Shown here piece after piece: positions 13,026 to 37,500 of a DNA stretch of 64,000 nt (within the stretch, counting starts at the first letter, position 1; each line of letters starts with the position of its first letter). Below the pieces are notes generated by a model. The model saw nothing but the letters and a program-made list of their open reading frames with translations. It was not told the origin of the DNA and did no database searches. The stretch covers positions 2,503,922 to 2,567,921 of the forward strand of contig NC_092678.1 in NCBI RefSeq assembly GCF_964355755.1. The letters are read 5' to 3'. This DNA comes from Antedon mediterranea (lineage: Eukaryota > Echinodermata > Crinoidea > Comatulida > Antedonidae). The position numbers and the translations under genes are program-made.

Positions 13026-14376
13026 TGTTTGCGATAATTAATAAGTTTATCCATAGTGTTATGATATGAGTAATCCCATTAGTAACATTACTATCTATAT
13101 TGATATGCTGCTAAAATAATGTTTTTATTAGTTGGCTTGTATGTCCATAGATTGGATAACATTACTGTAGACCATTAGACTGGTAGATTCTTCTATTGCA
13201 ACAAATGCTAATGGAGTTGTACAAAGTGATATTATACAGTCACGTGTAATAAATATGATATAATCCCAGGAGGCCAGCTGGGATTATACTTGGATATTTC
13301 TTATGTAAAAATTGATATTTTAGTTCAGGACTACGATTATGCTGATGTACTCAAGCATGGTCTCTGAAATTGTTGAGGTGGAATTAAATTTTGCACTGTT
13401 TAACTATGAATATTTTGTTATCATTAGAACACTGTACAGTATATTTCAGTGTATTGAACAACTTAAAAATAAATGCTATGGTAACCATGTCTAAATTAGG
13501 AGATGCGCGGGATTCAATATTTGAGCATATGTTGTTTTGCGTATTTGTCTATTTTCAAATGAAATCCATTCAAAAAATTGTTAGATTTGTCAATAGGTAG
13601 GTGTTCTAAACAGTGTAAGAATATCCCTTTAAATGGGAGTTATCCTGCAGTTAGGAATGCTATCATATACCATATTACATATCATGTGTCAAATTGCATT
13701 TCTTCTCATATTATTATTTTTTGATAGGTTGATTTTGTAATTAAGCCTTGACGATTTATCATATTCTGCTTTAGTATTCATTGACAGAGATTGTCCTCAA
13801 AACACTATTGATCTGTATATATTAATTATGAATATAAGTCTACCTTGAATTAATACATTGTAAGTGCATTGTCCTTCGCAGGGATGAATCTAGCATTTTT
13901 TTACATATAATAGTAATAATCTAAAATAGATACCAATATGTTAATAATTTCATTTTTAGCTGTCAAAAGAAGAGCGTATGCAAGGGCTACCTCTGGATCT
14001 GCCCCAGATTCTCCCATATATTTAAAGTAGAGAGTATATCTGGAAGTTTGAAAATAAGTATTTGTTGATTAGAAAAACTCTTTAAAACAGGTGGGAGGAG
14101 CAGACAGAGGTGCCCTACGGTTTACTTTGTCTCATGTCATCTCCATCCATCAATACATTTTATTTTGTTGAAGTTTTTACTGTGGTTTCTATTTTAATTT
14201 TGTATTTAAAGATAGAGATAAACTTTATATGAACAGTTTTATTCAACCAAAAACGATTAGGATGCCAAGGTCTGTTTATTTAAAACACCTATATTTCCTC
14301 TTTTATACATATTTAAATCGTTTATAATAATAACAATTTCCTTTAATATATTTTAATAACACTGTGAATTTGTCGG

Positions 14377-14654
14377 TTAAGCCCAGTGATATGCTAACTA
14401 GCCTAGAGTTTTCTGATAATGATCAGTCAGTAGAAAGCTCTGTCTACACTATCAAACTAGTTTGACGAGATAAGTATGATATGCCCAAATATGGTAGTGA
14501 TATGCCCAAATATGGTAGTGATATGCCCATATATTGTAGTGATATGACATCATCATGTTTTTTGTCACATAAAGTTTGATAGTGTAGACAGAGCTTTCTA
14601 CTGACTGATCATTATCTGAAAACTCTAGGCTAGTTAGCATATCACTGGGCTTAA
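14377..14654. mobile_element. Harbinger-like MITE family A, copy 1, with inverted arms extended to 82 bp
   Basis: Core ends are AGCTCTGTCTACACTATC (14436 on) and its inverse (to 14595). Here the inverted arms continue 59 bp past the usual MITE ends, giving 14377-14458 and 14573-14654 as 82-bp arms with only one mismatch seen. The interior has a tandem GATATGCCCAAATATGGTAGT. Confidence 0.85.
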
Positions 14655-15334
14655 GAAAGCCTGGGTAATATTTAATCAAGTAATTGATTGAACCTAAGAC
14701 TGAAAAAAAGATGTTTGATCCCAGAAAGAAAATATTAATTATTTTTCTGATCCACTGTTTTGCAATCAAACAAATAGGTAGATATGTAGATCAAACGGTT
14801 TACAAGAAAATATGACCTTTAAAAAATCATTTCTGCATACTAATGGGTCGTTATGCATGCCTTAAAACTAACATTACAAATATTAAACATGAACATTTCA
14901 TAACTAATACAGTACTTACTTCTTAAATGCATACATATCATGATATAATAAACAACATTAAATTTAAAATTAAATAGTTATATATTTATTTTTATTTGAC
15001 TAATACATATACTGTATATTTCCATATTTAATTTCATATTACATTCTGGACTTGTATATTTAGTCCTTGCATTACCAAACTAGACACAACTTTTTCTAAT
15101 CTAGTCAGTTGATGTCACAAAAACCAAATGCAACCAACTAACAATTTACCATTTTGCCTGAAAGTGGCATGATTTACATACAGGTGTCCTCAGTTTTCAG
15201 AAATTTCAGAAATATTTCCCTTCCCTAGTTTCAATAATTTAACCTCATTTTAAAATATCAAGGGTAGCACAAAAGGAACATAAAATATTGGATAACTTTA
15301 TGATTAATGTTAAAGAATGTCTATTTTATGCCTA

Positions 15335-15354
15335 GCTTACCTAGATAAACCAAT
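15335..15354. mobile_element. Solo end of MITE family D
   Basis: GCTTACCTAGATAAACCAAT, one mismatch from the end of the copy at 6418-6538. No partner end was seen nearby. It lies just upstream of the first CaMK1 exon in the window. Confidence 0.45.
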
Positions 15355-15535
15355 AATAGCCATTCTCATTGAAGAGTGAAATATAACTCGAAAAGTAGAA
15401 AATTTTGTATACTATTAAGATTATTAGGGCATTGTTAATGTTAATATTGTAAATGTTATTCTATTCTTTTATACTATAATTTGATCTATAAGTTCAATTT
15501 CAAAATGTTGTTTACGTTAACTGCTCATTATGTAA

Positions 15536-27981
<12,446 letters not shown>

Positions 27982-28523
27982 TCACCTCCATCAGCTGGAT
28001 TGCTGTGTTATTGTCAAGTACTAGTTTTTTTTGGACGAAAATGAGAATATTGATGAGTTGTTACATCAGCTCATGATTTAAGCTACATTTACACTTGTTT
28101 CATTTCACAGAACAAAATACTGCTTTGTTAAGGTCATTCACACAGACGAGCGATAACAGTAATAATAATATAGAATCTAGGTTATTCCTTATGACCATTT
28201 ACATACAACATGGATAGATGATTTCTGCTCAGGATAGATACAGATTCTACGTGGGACAATCTAGGTGGTTTCCCACTTACCGTTACTGCTCGTCTGTGTA
28301 AATTGGCCTTTAAGCCTTTTTATTCTTTTCCTTACGAATGGATAATCATATAAAGAATTTACCAGCATCGTTAGCTGAAACGAGACAAGTGTGAATGTAC
28401 GTATAATCGAGTCGTCTATGGGTTGGTGTTGTTGGGAGGGGGATCGATGTTTTTTAAAATGCATTTTACAATTTTAATTATATTATTAATTGTATAAAGA
28501 AACCGCAATATACTTCTAGTCTC

Positions 28524-28556
28524 AATAAACTGGACACTTTGATTCCATTGAATAAA
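28524..28556 (+). terminator. Two candidate polyadenylation signals of CaMK1
   Basis: AATAAA occurs at 28524-28529 and again at about 28551-28556, some 545-575 bases after the kinase stop codon. The second is followed by an A-run. Later AATAAA words exist, so the true 3' end is uncertain. Confidence 0.4.
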
Positions 28557-28736
28557 AAAAACAGTTAAACATTCCGAGTTGACGATATCAAGAATTTAAA
28601 TGCCTACAAAACTAGAAACAATACCAATGGAAATAATGTAGTGGTCGATACCAACACGATCTCATGCAATTAGAATTTCAGCGAGTCATAATTCTTCTTA
28701 TTTCTTGATGAGTTTGTGTCAAGCGTAACACAGTTA

Positions 28737-28812
28737 AGCTCTCTACACTATCACACTAGTTTGACAAAAAAAGTGTGATATACCCAAATATGGTAGTGAT
28801 ATGACATCATAC
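28737..28812. mobile_element. MITE family A, copy 3 (truncated)
   Basis: Left half only: AGCTCTCTACACTATCACAC followed by AGTTTGACAAAAA and CAAATATGGTAGTGATATGA. It lies in the presumed CaMK1 3'UTR or downstream. Confidence 0.65.
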
Positions 28813-29949
28813 GTAAACACAGTTAGTCTTAATAGGGTTTTTGTATCATAAAGGTGAATGGGCTACTAATACTGTATTGATGTTTACAACTAAGCTACTT
28901 TTAATTTAAACAATCCCTATGTTTATGTAAAATGATTCATGGGGTATAGGCCGACTTTTACATTTGAAAGTAAGGGTTGGTGGGGAAGGGTGAAGAGTTT
29001 AGTGCTGTCATTAAATTAAGTACAAAATATTAAATATCCATATTTTTCTTGGTATTGTTTTCTTTATAGCTACTGTATTGTGGTTTGAGCACGTAGTAAA
29101 GTCTATCAACACTTTTTCATTCTTAAGTGACACAAAATCTGTAAAAATACAAATTTCACACGGTCATCAGAATTCTTGAGGATGTACATTTATAGTTTCC
29201 CCAAAAATAAAATATATTTACTTGTTTATTTTGAGGCCTTCTTTGTTATTGTAATTACTGCAATAATGCCTTTTACTTCTTTATTCACTAAAAAAAGGCG
29301 AACTTAATAATTGAAAACTTTGCACTGCACAATAAAAATAAACATTAATTTCTTTGCTCTATGAACTTGATTTCTAGTAATAATAATAAATATTTTTTGA
29401 ATAGAGAATGAACCAATTAAGGTTAAAATAATTAAAGAATTAAGTATTTATATATTGTTATTAATTTATTTTTCAGCAATAATAAATAAAATTGTATTAT
29501 GGTAGTAAAATAATGCTATACATTAGATTGCTTAAACTTGCCTGGAGTGAAATTGATGTTTCTATTATGGCAGTAGGTCTATACTTATACCATGAATAAG
29601 GATAGGTTATCTAAACAAACAATACATTGCATTTACATGATACTTGATGGTCTAGGATTTTAGGTCAAATGTATGATAATTACAATACACATTCATAAAG
29701 CTACTATTAATTCATATTTTATAAATACTTAATTCCTTTAAATGAATAAATAATTGTTAAATTTTAATGAAATTTTATTGTAGGTCACTCATTCTATTAC
29801 AAATTTTAAAATATTTTATACTTTTAATGTAGTTTTATGAATACGATTTTAAATGAGAATAAAAATATTTATTCTTAATATTTTAATAATTCAAATTAAT
29901 ATGGTTGATGTTTGGTATGTAACACAATTGTTAATTTTATAAAATAATA

Positions 29950-29974
29950 ATTGTAGTAGTAGTAGTAGTAGTAT
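29950..29974. repeat. GTA trinucleotide microsatellite
   Basis: About seven GTA units in a row between CaMK1 and NDUFB11. Confidence 0.8.
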
Positions 29975-30150
29975 GATATACAGTAGCTTTAGAATGAATT
30001 GATAACACTATTTTTTGTTTAATAGGATAGTAGCATAACTATATTTTTTGCAATGTTATTGTTGATTTTATGATATTAATGTTTAAATCCCACCATTGTT
30101 AGGTTTGATTACACACTCAGTATTAACCCACCATCTGTAGTGATTGTAGG

Positions 30151-30342
30151 CAGTGGTGTAACGGCTATGAGGGCCTTACTGGCCAAACCCTGGGGCCTTG
30201 AAGCTTATGGAGGACATGAGCAGCGCCTGGAAAAAAAAGGCATTAAAAAAGGCATTAAAACAGGCTAACAACGCCCAAGGACTCCAGCGTTACAGGGCCA
30301 CTTAGCATCCCTACACCAGGGGCCTCATTCCTCTTGCCACTG
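30151..30342. mobile_element. hAT-type MITE (192 bp)
   Basis: Begins CAGTGG and ends CCACTG, the usual hAT-style terminus, and is flanked by a perfect 8-bp duplication ATTGTAGG (30143-30150 and 30343-30350). The ends stay related further in (ATGAGGGCC against ATGAGGCCC). It lies between CaMK1 and NDUFB11. Confidence 0.85.
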
Positions 30343-30999
30343 ATTGTAGGATGCATTTTTTATTGTGGTATTGTCATTCATGCATCTTGCTTAAGTGAGG
30401 TACTACATACTGCAGGTCATCTACAGTTTTTATTAGCAGCAAGACCTTATAAAAAATCAAATATTTACCTCAGTTCACTATGACTAACTGGTTGAAATCG
30501 TTAAGGTTCTAAGAAAATATATTTCATATATTAAGGTTGATTTGGTAATGTTCAAAGATGGTGTGTGGAATTTAGAAGACATTCCTGTCGTCCCTATGAC
30601 GACTATGCAGTACCTTAGATGTTAATTTTGATACATTCATCAAACAGCTGGTGTAATGCATGCATAGCTAGTAACCTCTTCTGAAGGGAACAACAATTTA
30701 ATTATATTTATATATGTTCTTTAATAGTTTAAATTCTACATGACACTTTAGGCCAAGTTTAAAAGCATACATTAACGGCTTTCTGTATAAAACGTGGTGG
30801 TAACGTACAGTAACTGTCAACCTTAAGAAACAAGAATAACAGCGTAGCTATAGAGGGAGTATTTGTACAAATGTATTGAATGTAGATTTAAAGCAATTTT
30901 GTCATACAAATTTACTGGATAAAATCATGATTTCATTCAAAACACATTTTGTATAAATTTTAGACAGCAAATATTTGTGGACATAAAAATGTATTGTCC

Positions 31000-32837
31000 A
31001 GTCTTACAACTGACAGGTATGCATATTAGTCAAGTAGTTTATTATTAAGGAGATAATATAAAAATACAACAGTAAACATAGATGCTAATACCATAGCAAC
31101 AGTAAACAAAAATTTCTTTCATGGCAACAGTTACCATAACGCTACTTTTAAAGGTTATTGGATTAAAACATAGACTTTGTATTAATTTATTGATGTTTTT
31201 TTTTTCGTGATATATCTATTTGCAATATGGTGGTGTTTTTTTTTATTGCAGTGATGTAACAAAAGAGTGGTATGTTTTTGTATGATATAATTAAGAGAAC
31301 ATTTATAACTTAGTTGAGCTTGTATATGGTGTCCCATATTTGGGCATAGTGTAAATAGATTTGTAAAAAAAAGGTAATTTTGGGTTTTTTTTTCCTATTT
31401 TTTTTTAAACAATTTTTTGAAGTGATTGTATTCCTGTTTGAATTTAGAATTGTGGATGCATTATTACCAGTAAGGTTTTTTTTTTGTTTGCTTTTAAAAG
31501 TTAGTGCAATTAATTAATCAATCAAGTTAACTGAAAATTATGAAAGTGTAACCATTATAAATATGCCTTATCAAAGTAGCAATTTATTATATTTATTTGT
31601 ATCTGTATTGAGATCTAGCCACTGATACCCACAGCATTGTCATTTTTTCAGTAATTTGCTTTTGAATTTATTTTTTAAGCAATACTTGATAAGGGGAACC
31701 ATCTCCAGAAATGTAGTCGCAGGTGAAACTTTGCCCATAATAAAGTTAGGAGAGAGTGCGAAAGGCTATGAGTAACTTGGCCATACTATGGTTGAGCTGA
31801 AATAAGATAAGGCAATAGGTCCTACAGGACATGGGTCCTTATTAAAAACATGTTTTATCTTCTCCCTGAAAAAAATATGATGTGCCCATATATGGACATA
31901 TCACTACCATATTTGGGTATATCACTACCATATGCTCTAGCCTGTCTTTAAATGCTGCACAAGTATTTTTTGCATTAGATACTCTCATTATATTGTTTAG
32001 TGAAATTGTATTATTTATTTGTAGTCTTTATTCCCTCATATTGCAATTATATAGTATTCATCATAAAAAACTTTTGATTTTGCCATGACTTATGTAAATG
32101 AGGTAAAACCTAATTTACATACAATTCCATGTGGATCTAGGCCTTTTATTTTGTTTGTAACCAACATAGCTTGTTGGTACTTTTAAGATATGCACAAACA
32201 TGAATTTCTTGATTGTATTTTCCATCGTGTTGCAAAATCAAAAACTACTTAATTACAAATAGCCTTTCTCATGTGTCTGTAACAGAACAAAGTATATATA
32301 AAATGAAATATATGAAAATAGAGAAAGTGATATATTGCTGGTTAAATACACACTGTAAAGCGTGAATTATTATTAATAAAAATGGTTATTATTCCTATGG
32401 ACTTGTATGTTTCATTGAATTTTGTATTTCTGTGAGTAAAACATCAGTGACCCCCACCCCACACACACCTCTCCTCCAGCCCAACATACACCTCTCTCTC
32501 CATATTGGGAAGCTTACAATTTACGATGGCCTAGGACCTACGTCACCTATAATTAGAATCCGCTAAAACCGTGTCAAGAAATCGAGTGTGGAAGAACAAA
32601 GAACAGTGTCTCTGCATACACATGCATTGCAAATTGATAAAAGTATACTTCTTAAGGGGTCGCAAATTGAAAGCTGAACGGCAAAGAACTACTGTACAGT
32701 ATGTCCACTTTTTAATTTAAGCTAAAGACAATTACTATACACAATTAAAAAAATACAAACAGCAGTTAATATTTGTCATTTATTTAAACACTTTACATCA
32801 TCACAATGTAAACATTTTTACTGGCAAATTCAATCTT
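31000..32837. other. Intergenic stretch between CaMK1 and NDUFB11
   Basis: AT-rich with T-runs (31197, 31385, 31470), a MITE fragment at 31868 and a C/A-rich patch at 32450-32500. No gene is seen. Confidence 0.4.
31868..31935. mobile_element. MITE family A, internal fragment
   Basis: TGATGTGCCCATATATGGAC and ATCACTACCATATTTGGG are family A internal words; both terminal repeats are absent. Confidence 0.5.
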
Positions 32838-32986
32838 AGCTCTGTCTACACTATCAAACTAGTTATGACAAAAAAGTGTGATGTGCCCAAATATGGTACT
32901 GATATGACATCATTGTCGTGTCCAATCCATATATCGGCACATCACATTTTTCTTGTCACATAAAGTTTGATAGTGTAGACAGAGCT
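32838..32986. mobile_element. MITE family A, copy 5 (complete)
   Basis: Intact inverted ends AGCTCTGTCTACACTATC and inverse, with AGTGTGATGTGCCCAAATAT inside. Located 0.4 kb past the 3' end of NDUFB11. Confidence 0.85.
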
Positions 32987-33414
32987 GAAGTCATGTCAGG
33001 GGTAGCCAGATTATTCGGACATTAAAATATTTCTGACCTCCTTTCCCACCGTGCGTACTAACATAAGATTTAACTTGTTGTAACACAGCAAATATTTCTA
33101 TATACTTAAACACTAAACTCAGAAAATTCCAAAATGGAATATTCTAAAGCAATTCCCATGTTATTCATTCAGTTGAATGAATTATTAATTTCACTACTGG
33201 AAATGACATGTCTGATTCCGCAAGTCCAATCTTACAAATCAGTTTTGTTTGCAACCAATATATTGAAAATACAGCTGATATTCTTGCTGAATAATTTGAT
33301 AAACATCATTCGTGAGTTTGTTCCATTTTTTTAAAAGTTTCATTATAACTTTATAGCAGGTAGTCTAAAAATCTGTACTGTTTATAATTTGTTGCTCCAT
33401 CATTTACAATGTCT

Positions 33415-34544
33415 TTAAATTCGGCCATGTTCCTCAATCCATTCGTCTGATGGCACAAATACTTTTTCTGGGGGGCAAAAGTTTGGATCAATTAGGAGTG
33501 CACCTTGTTCACGACGCTCTTGTAATACAACTTTAGCTTCTCTTTGAGCCCATTGTCTTCCTTTCCTGTAAAAAAAAACAATATAAATTTATGATTTATG
33601 TTAAAATTTCTCAATTTTAAATGTTCCACAATATCTGTAGCATCCTTTGCTGGTGTTTAGTTAGCTAAATCAATAAAAGTATGCAATCTTTGAGGAATAC
33701 TTACGGATCTGGTGTGTAGTATACCAACACACTTCCCAGGACAATTGATAATGATATCATTCCAAAAAACACAAGTCTTGATTGAATTCTATCATAGTAA
33801 GGATCATCATGAAAGCCAAGTTTTACATAGTCCTGAAAGAAAAGAAAATTATTATTCAAACCAGTTTGTACCATTTACTTTTTAAAATATGAACTGATTA
33901 TTTTTCAGAGTAATGACATACCCTACATACAATATTAATTAGCTTAGGCCTATAGCTAGCTAGGGCATTGCCAGTAAGATGTGAAACAAACAAATTTCAA
34001 TAAATTGGATGCACTAGTAGTAGGCCTACCACCACTACTACTAGGCCTATAGCCTATACCAGCAGCCTGCTTATTTCATCAACTTTTCCCGCAAACAATT
34101 TACAACCCGCAAACAATTTACAAAATTTGCCCAAAATTCAGGCAGGGGTTTAAATGCTAGGCTTAGACAAGGTAGGAGTATTTTCTATCTATATTTTGAG
34201 ACTTATTACTAAATTGGACCACTATAAATGAATTATCAATGAAATATATTTAGGCCTAAATGCTAGGCCTCGGCTGGCAAACATACGGGGTGGTTAATGT
34301 CGTCCAGGTCCTCTTTTCCCCGTCTGATCACTTCATCAATTTCCTCTTGCGTGACTTCGGTTCCTTTTCCAACAACAAATTCTGAACTGATAGCAGCTTG
34401 ATCGTTTTTACTTGTTGAACTGGACAAAGCATGTTGTAGTGTAGGCAGCGATGTTTTTAAAATTGTATTTGAAGACTGAAAATGATGAAAATGACGAACA
34501 TTTTTACACAAAATTATTCTCGACAACCGGCACAGAGCAGCCAT
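33415..34544 (-). CDS. NDUFB11: NADH dehydrogenase 1 beta subcomplex subunit 11 (NDUFB11/ESSS), mitochondrial
   Basis: Three exons on the minus strand: 34287-34544 (ATG 34542-34544), 33705-33832, 33415-33565 (stop 33415-33417). They give 178 aa with consistent phases and GT-AG introns. NDUFB11 is a single-pass accessory subunit of the membrane arm of respiratory complex I in the inner mitochondrial membrane. The N-terminus (MAALCRLSRIILCKNVRHF) is rich in Arg/Lys and free of acidic residues for about 40 residues, as expected of a mitochondrial presequence. One transmembrane helix covers about residues 106-125 (LVFFGMISLSIVLGSVLVYY). The family-type C-terminal part follows, with WAQREAK, then LLIDPNFCPPEKV and SDEWIEEHG. 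It is somewhat longer than the human precursor, mostly in the presequence and linker. The gene is head to head with ATRIP, and a foldback transposon starts 44 bp upstream of its ATG. No canonical AATAAA was seen just downstream. Confidence 0.9.
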
Positions 34545-37500
34545 TTTGATACTTTTGTTGACCTGACCTTTGGAGATATCTTTTCTAGTGGGTGTGTCGA
34601 AAGCGAAGACCTCGAAAGCGAAGATCGAAGACCGAAGACCTCGAACGCGAAGACCCTACGAAATGGCAGTGTGCACAAAATCCGACCAAAATCATACAAA
34701 ATCGTGATAACACCTTGAATTTACAGATCCTGAAAAAATATTTCAATTTTAATCGTTATATTATAAAAAATCATGACTTTATCTATGAACAAGCTCACGT
34801 GTTTTCGCCAATGGAGTTAATATGTGATATAGTTTTACGAACAAACACATCGCGCTATTTGCAAGGCGACGGACGCACAAGAAGGACCTCGCACATTAAA
34901 TGTCACTTGTTCCGATAACAATTTAAAATCATAGCCAATTGTTTATAAGTATAGAAATAAACTACAGTAAGTAAATTGTAAGAAGTAAAGGATGGCGGTA
35001 GGCCCGGTATTTAGGTTTATTTTAGAGCCTATAGGCCTATAAAAAGTGTCCGTATCATAGATTTTACACTTGCTTTTAAATGTTAGGTACAGAGATCTTT
35101 TTTGCATTTAAATATGTTGCTATGTGTTTTTTATCTATAATATTTGCCTATTGTTTATTATCTAAATGTATGAATAAATACAATAAGATATTCATTTTCC
35201 TGTATTGTATTTAAACTTTTCCATTTTCCCATTGTAACTATTGCTATTTTACTTAATCGCCAGTTTCAAAATGTTTTCTAATGTATTCATAATAGACAAA
35301 TAATAGGGCCTATATCAGTATCAGAATATTTAGTGTGGTTGGAGAAGCGACCGATGATGTAAAGAAAAATGTAAATTTTTTTTGGTTAATGAAATATTTA
35401 TTTTCCTTTTAAGGAAAATAAATATTTCATTAACCAACGTATGAACCACTAAACAAAACAAATTCTGCCGCAACGTATCATTGGCGCGCGCAACAGAAAA
35501 TCTATCTATCTATCTTCTATCTATTTTGCATCCCCTCTTAAGATCGAGAATCATGATGAACGTAATAAAGCAGAAACGGTGTTGAACACATCGGTTCCCA
35601 CTTGTGATGACACGTCACGCAACGTTATTTTCTTACGGCGCACTTTGCGTCGATCTGAAAACCAATTTCAGCTCTTAAAATATTTCCCGGGCCAATGACA
35701 GTTCGTCCCAACAGCTTACCGTGAACTAACGGAACTTTATTTTATATCTTTGTATTGTCAAAGTAAAAAATAATACTGTATTCAAATTATGATTTGACGA
35801 AAGGCTAATACTGTAGAACGAACGATAGACATCACACTCTGAACATTTTTCTTGATCGTTAACCCGTTATAATAGTATAATTCTGTTAGATTTGTTTGTA
35901 TTAGTGTCAATTCTATATTTAAATGGTCAACAACCGGTAACCTGTTCCTTAATTAAAATGTTATGTTTTCTTTTGTTAATGGACACTCATGGCAGGGATG
36001 CAAACATTTAGAAGCGGGACGTCGACAATCTGTTGAAAATCGGGAGACTGTTGAATAGTCGTCTCAACCACAAGCCTGTGAGATAGAAGGTTGGGGGTTA
36101 GAGTGGTTAAGCCCGATAAACATTCACCATCACTTAATAAAGATTTATAGAGAGTATCTCTTTTTGTATTCACCACGGGCAATGCTTGAAAACAAAAGTC
36201 AGTTTTTTATTTGATGATGAGGAAAATTGTGGTTGGCGGAACTGGAACTTCATTAAACTAATCTTTTGACAGTGTCGGTAAACGTAATACCGATATGAAT
36301 AAACACCCGTTTTAATATTGAAAAATAAATTAAACGTGAACACACTATCGTCACTAATCATATTGTAACAAAATCGGCAACTTGTAATTTTGGAGGGAAT
36401 ATTTTTTATTTCAATCTTTGTTTTGAATGGCTTTTGTCTTTGTGAACGTTCACATAATGGCATAATTATTCGGAATTATGGAAGCCGTGAAACAGATGAT
36501 ATGTCGCAGGAAACGACCGATTTATAACCAAAATTTGCAGAACGCTGATGCCTATATCGTTCGTTCTTTTTACTTCTTGTCAAATCATAATTTGAATATA
36601 TTCTGCCAATTTTGACCCGGGAAATATTTTAAGAGCTGGAATTAGTATCCAGATCGACGCAAAGTGCGCCTTAAGAACAAATTTGCGTGTCATCACAAGT
36701 GGGAACCGACGTGTTCAACGCCGACTGCTTTACGTTCTTCATGATTCTCGATCGTAAGAGGGGATGCAAAAATAGATAGAAGAGTATTTTCTTATGTTGC
36801 GCGCGCGTTCAATACAATACGTTGCGGCAGGATGTTTTCGTTTAGTAGTTCATACGTTGGTTAATGAAATATTTATTTTACATTTTTCTTCTTTACATAG
36901 TACTGTCGCTTCACCAACCACACTAACCGATACTGATAATATTATTTGTCCATTATGAATACATTAGAAAAACATTTTTAAACTGGCGAATAATTAAATC
37001 AGTAATACTGTAGTATTGGCTACAATGGGGAAAATGTACAAGTTTAAAATACTATACAGAATAACTCCAGGAAAATAAATATCTTATTGTATTTATTCAT
37101 ACAAATAGGCAAATATTATAGATAATAAACATACATCAACATAATAATATTTAAATGCAAAAAAAAGGATCTCTTAGTTGTATTCACGCGTACGTATAAC
37201 ATTTTTAAAAACAAGTGTAAAATCTATGATACGGACACTTTTTATATAGGCTCTAAAATTAGGCTAAATGCCTATCGCCATCCTTTACTTCTTACAATTT
37301 ACTTACTTTAATTTATTTACTTTACTGTGTAGTTTATTTCTATACTTTTCTATACAGTTGGCTATGGTTTTAAATTGTAGGCGACGTGTGCTACAATACA
37401 AAGTTATCGGAAAAAGTGACATTTAATATTGCATTCAATTCGAGGTCCTTCTTGTGTGTCCGTCGCCTTGCAAATAGCGCGATGTGTTTGTTCGTAAAAC

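Noticed and set aside
35976-36463. Two short ORFs in the core of the foldback element as a possible transposase
   Set aside because: Under 100 codons each, with no transposase signature seen; the core is too short for a transposase.
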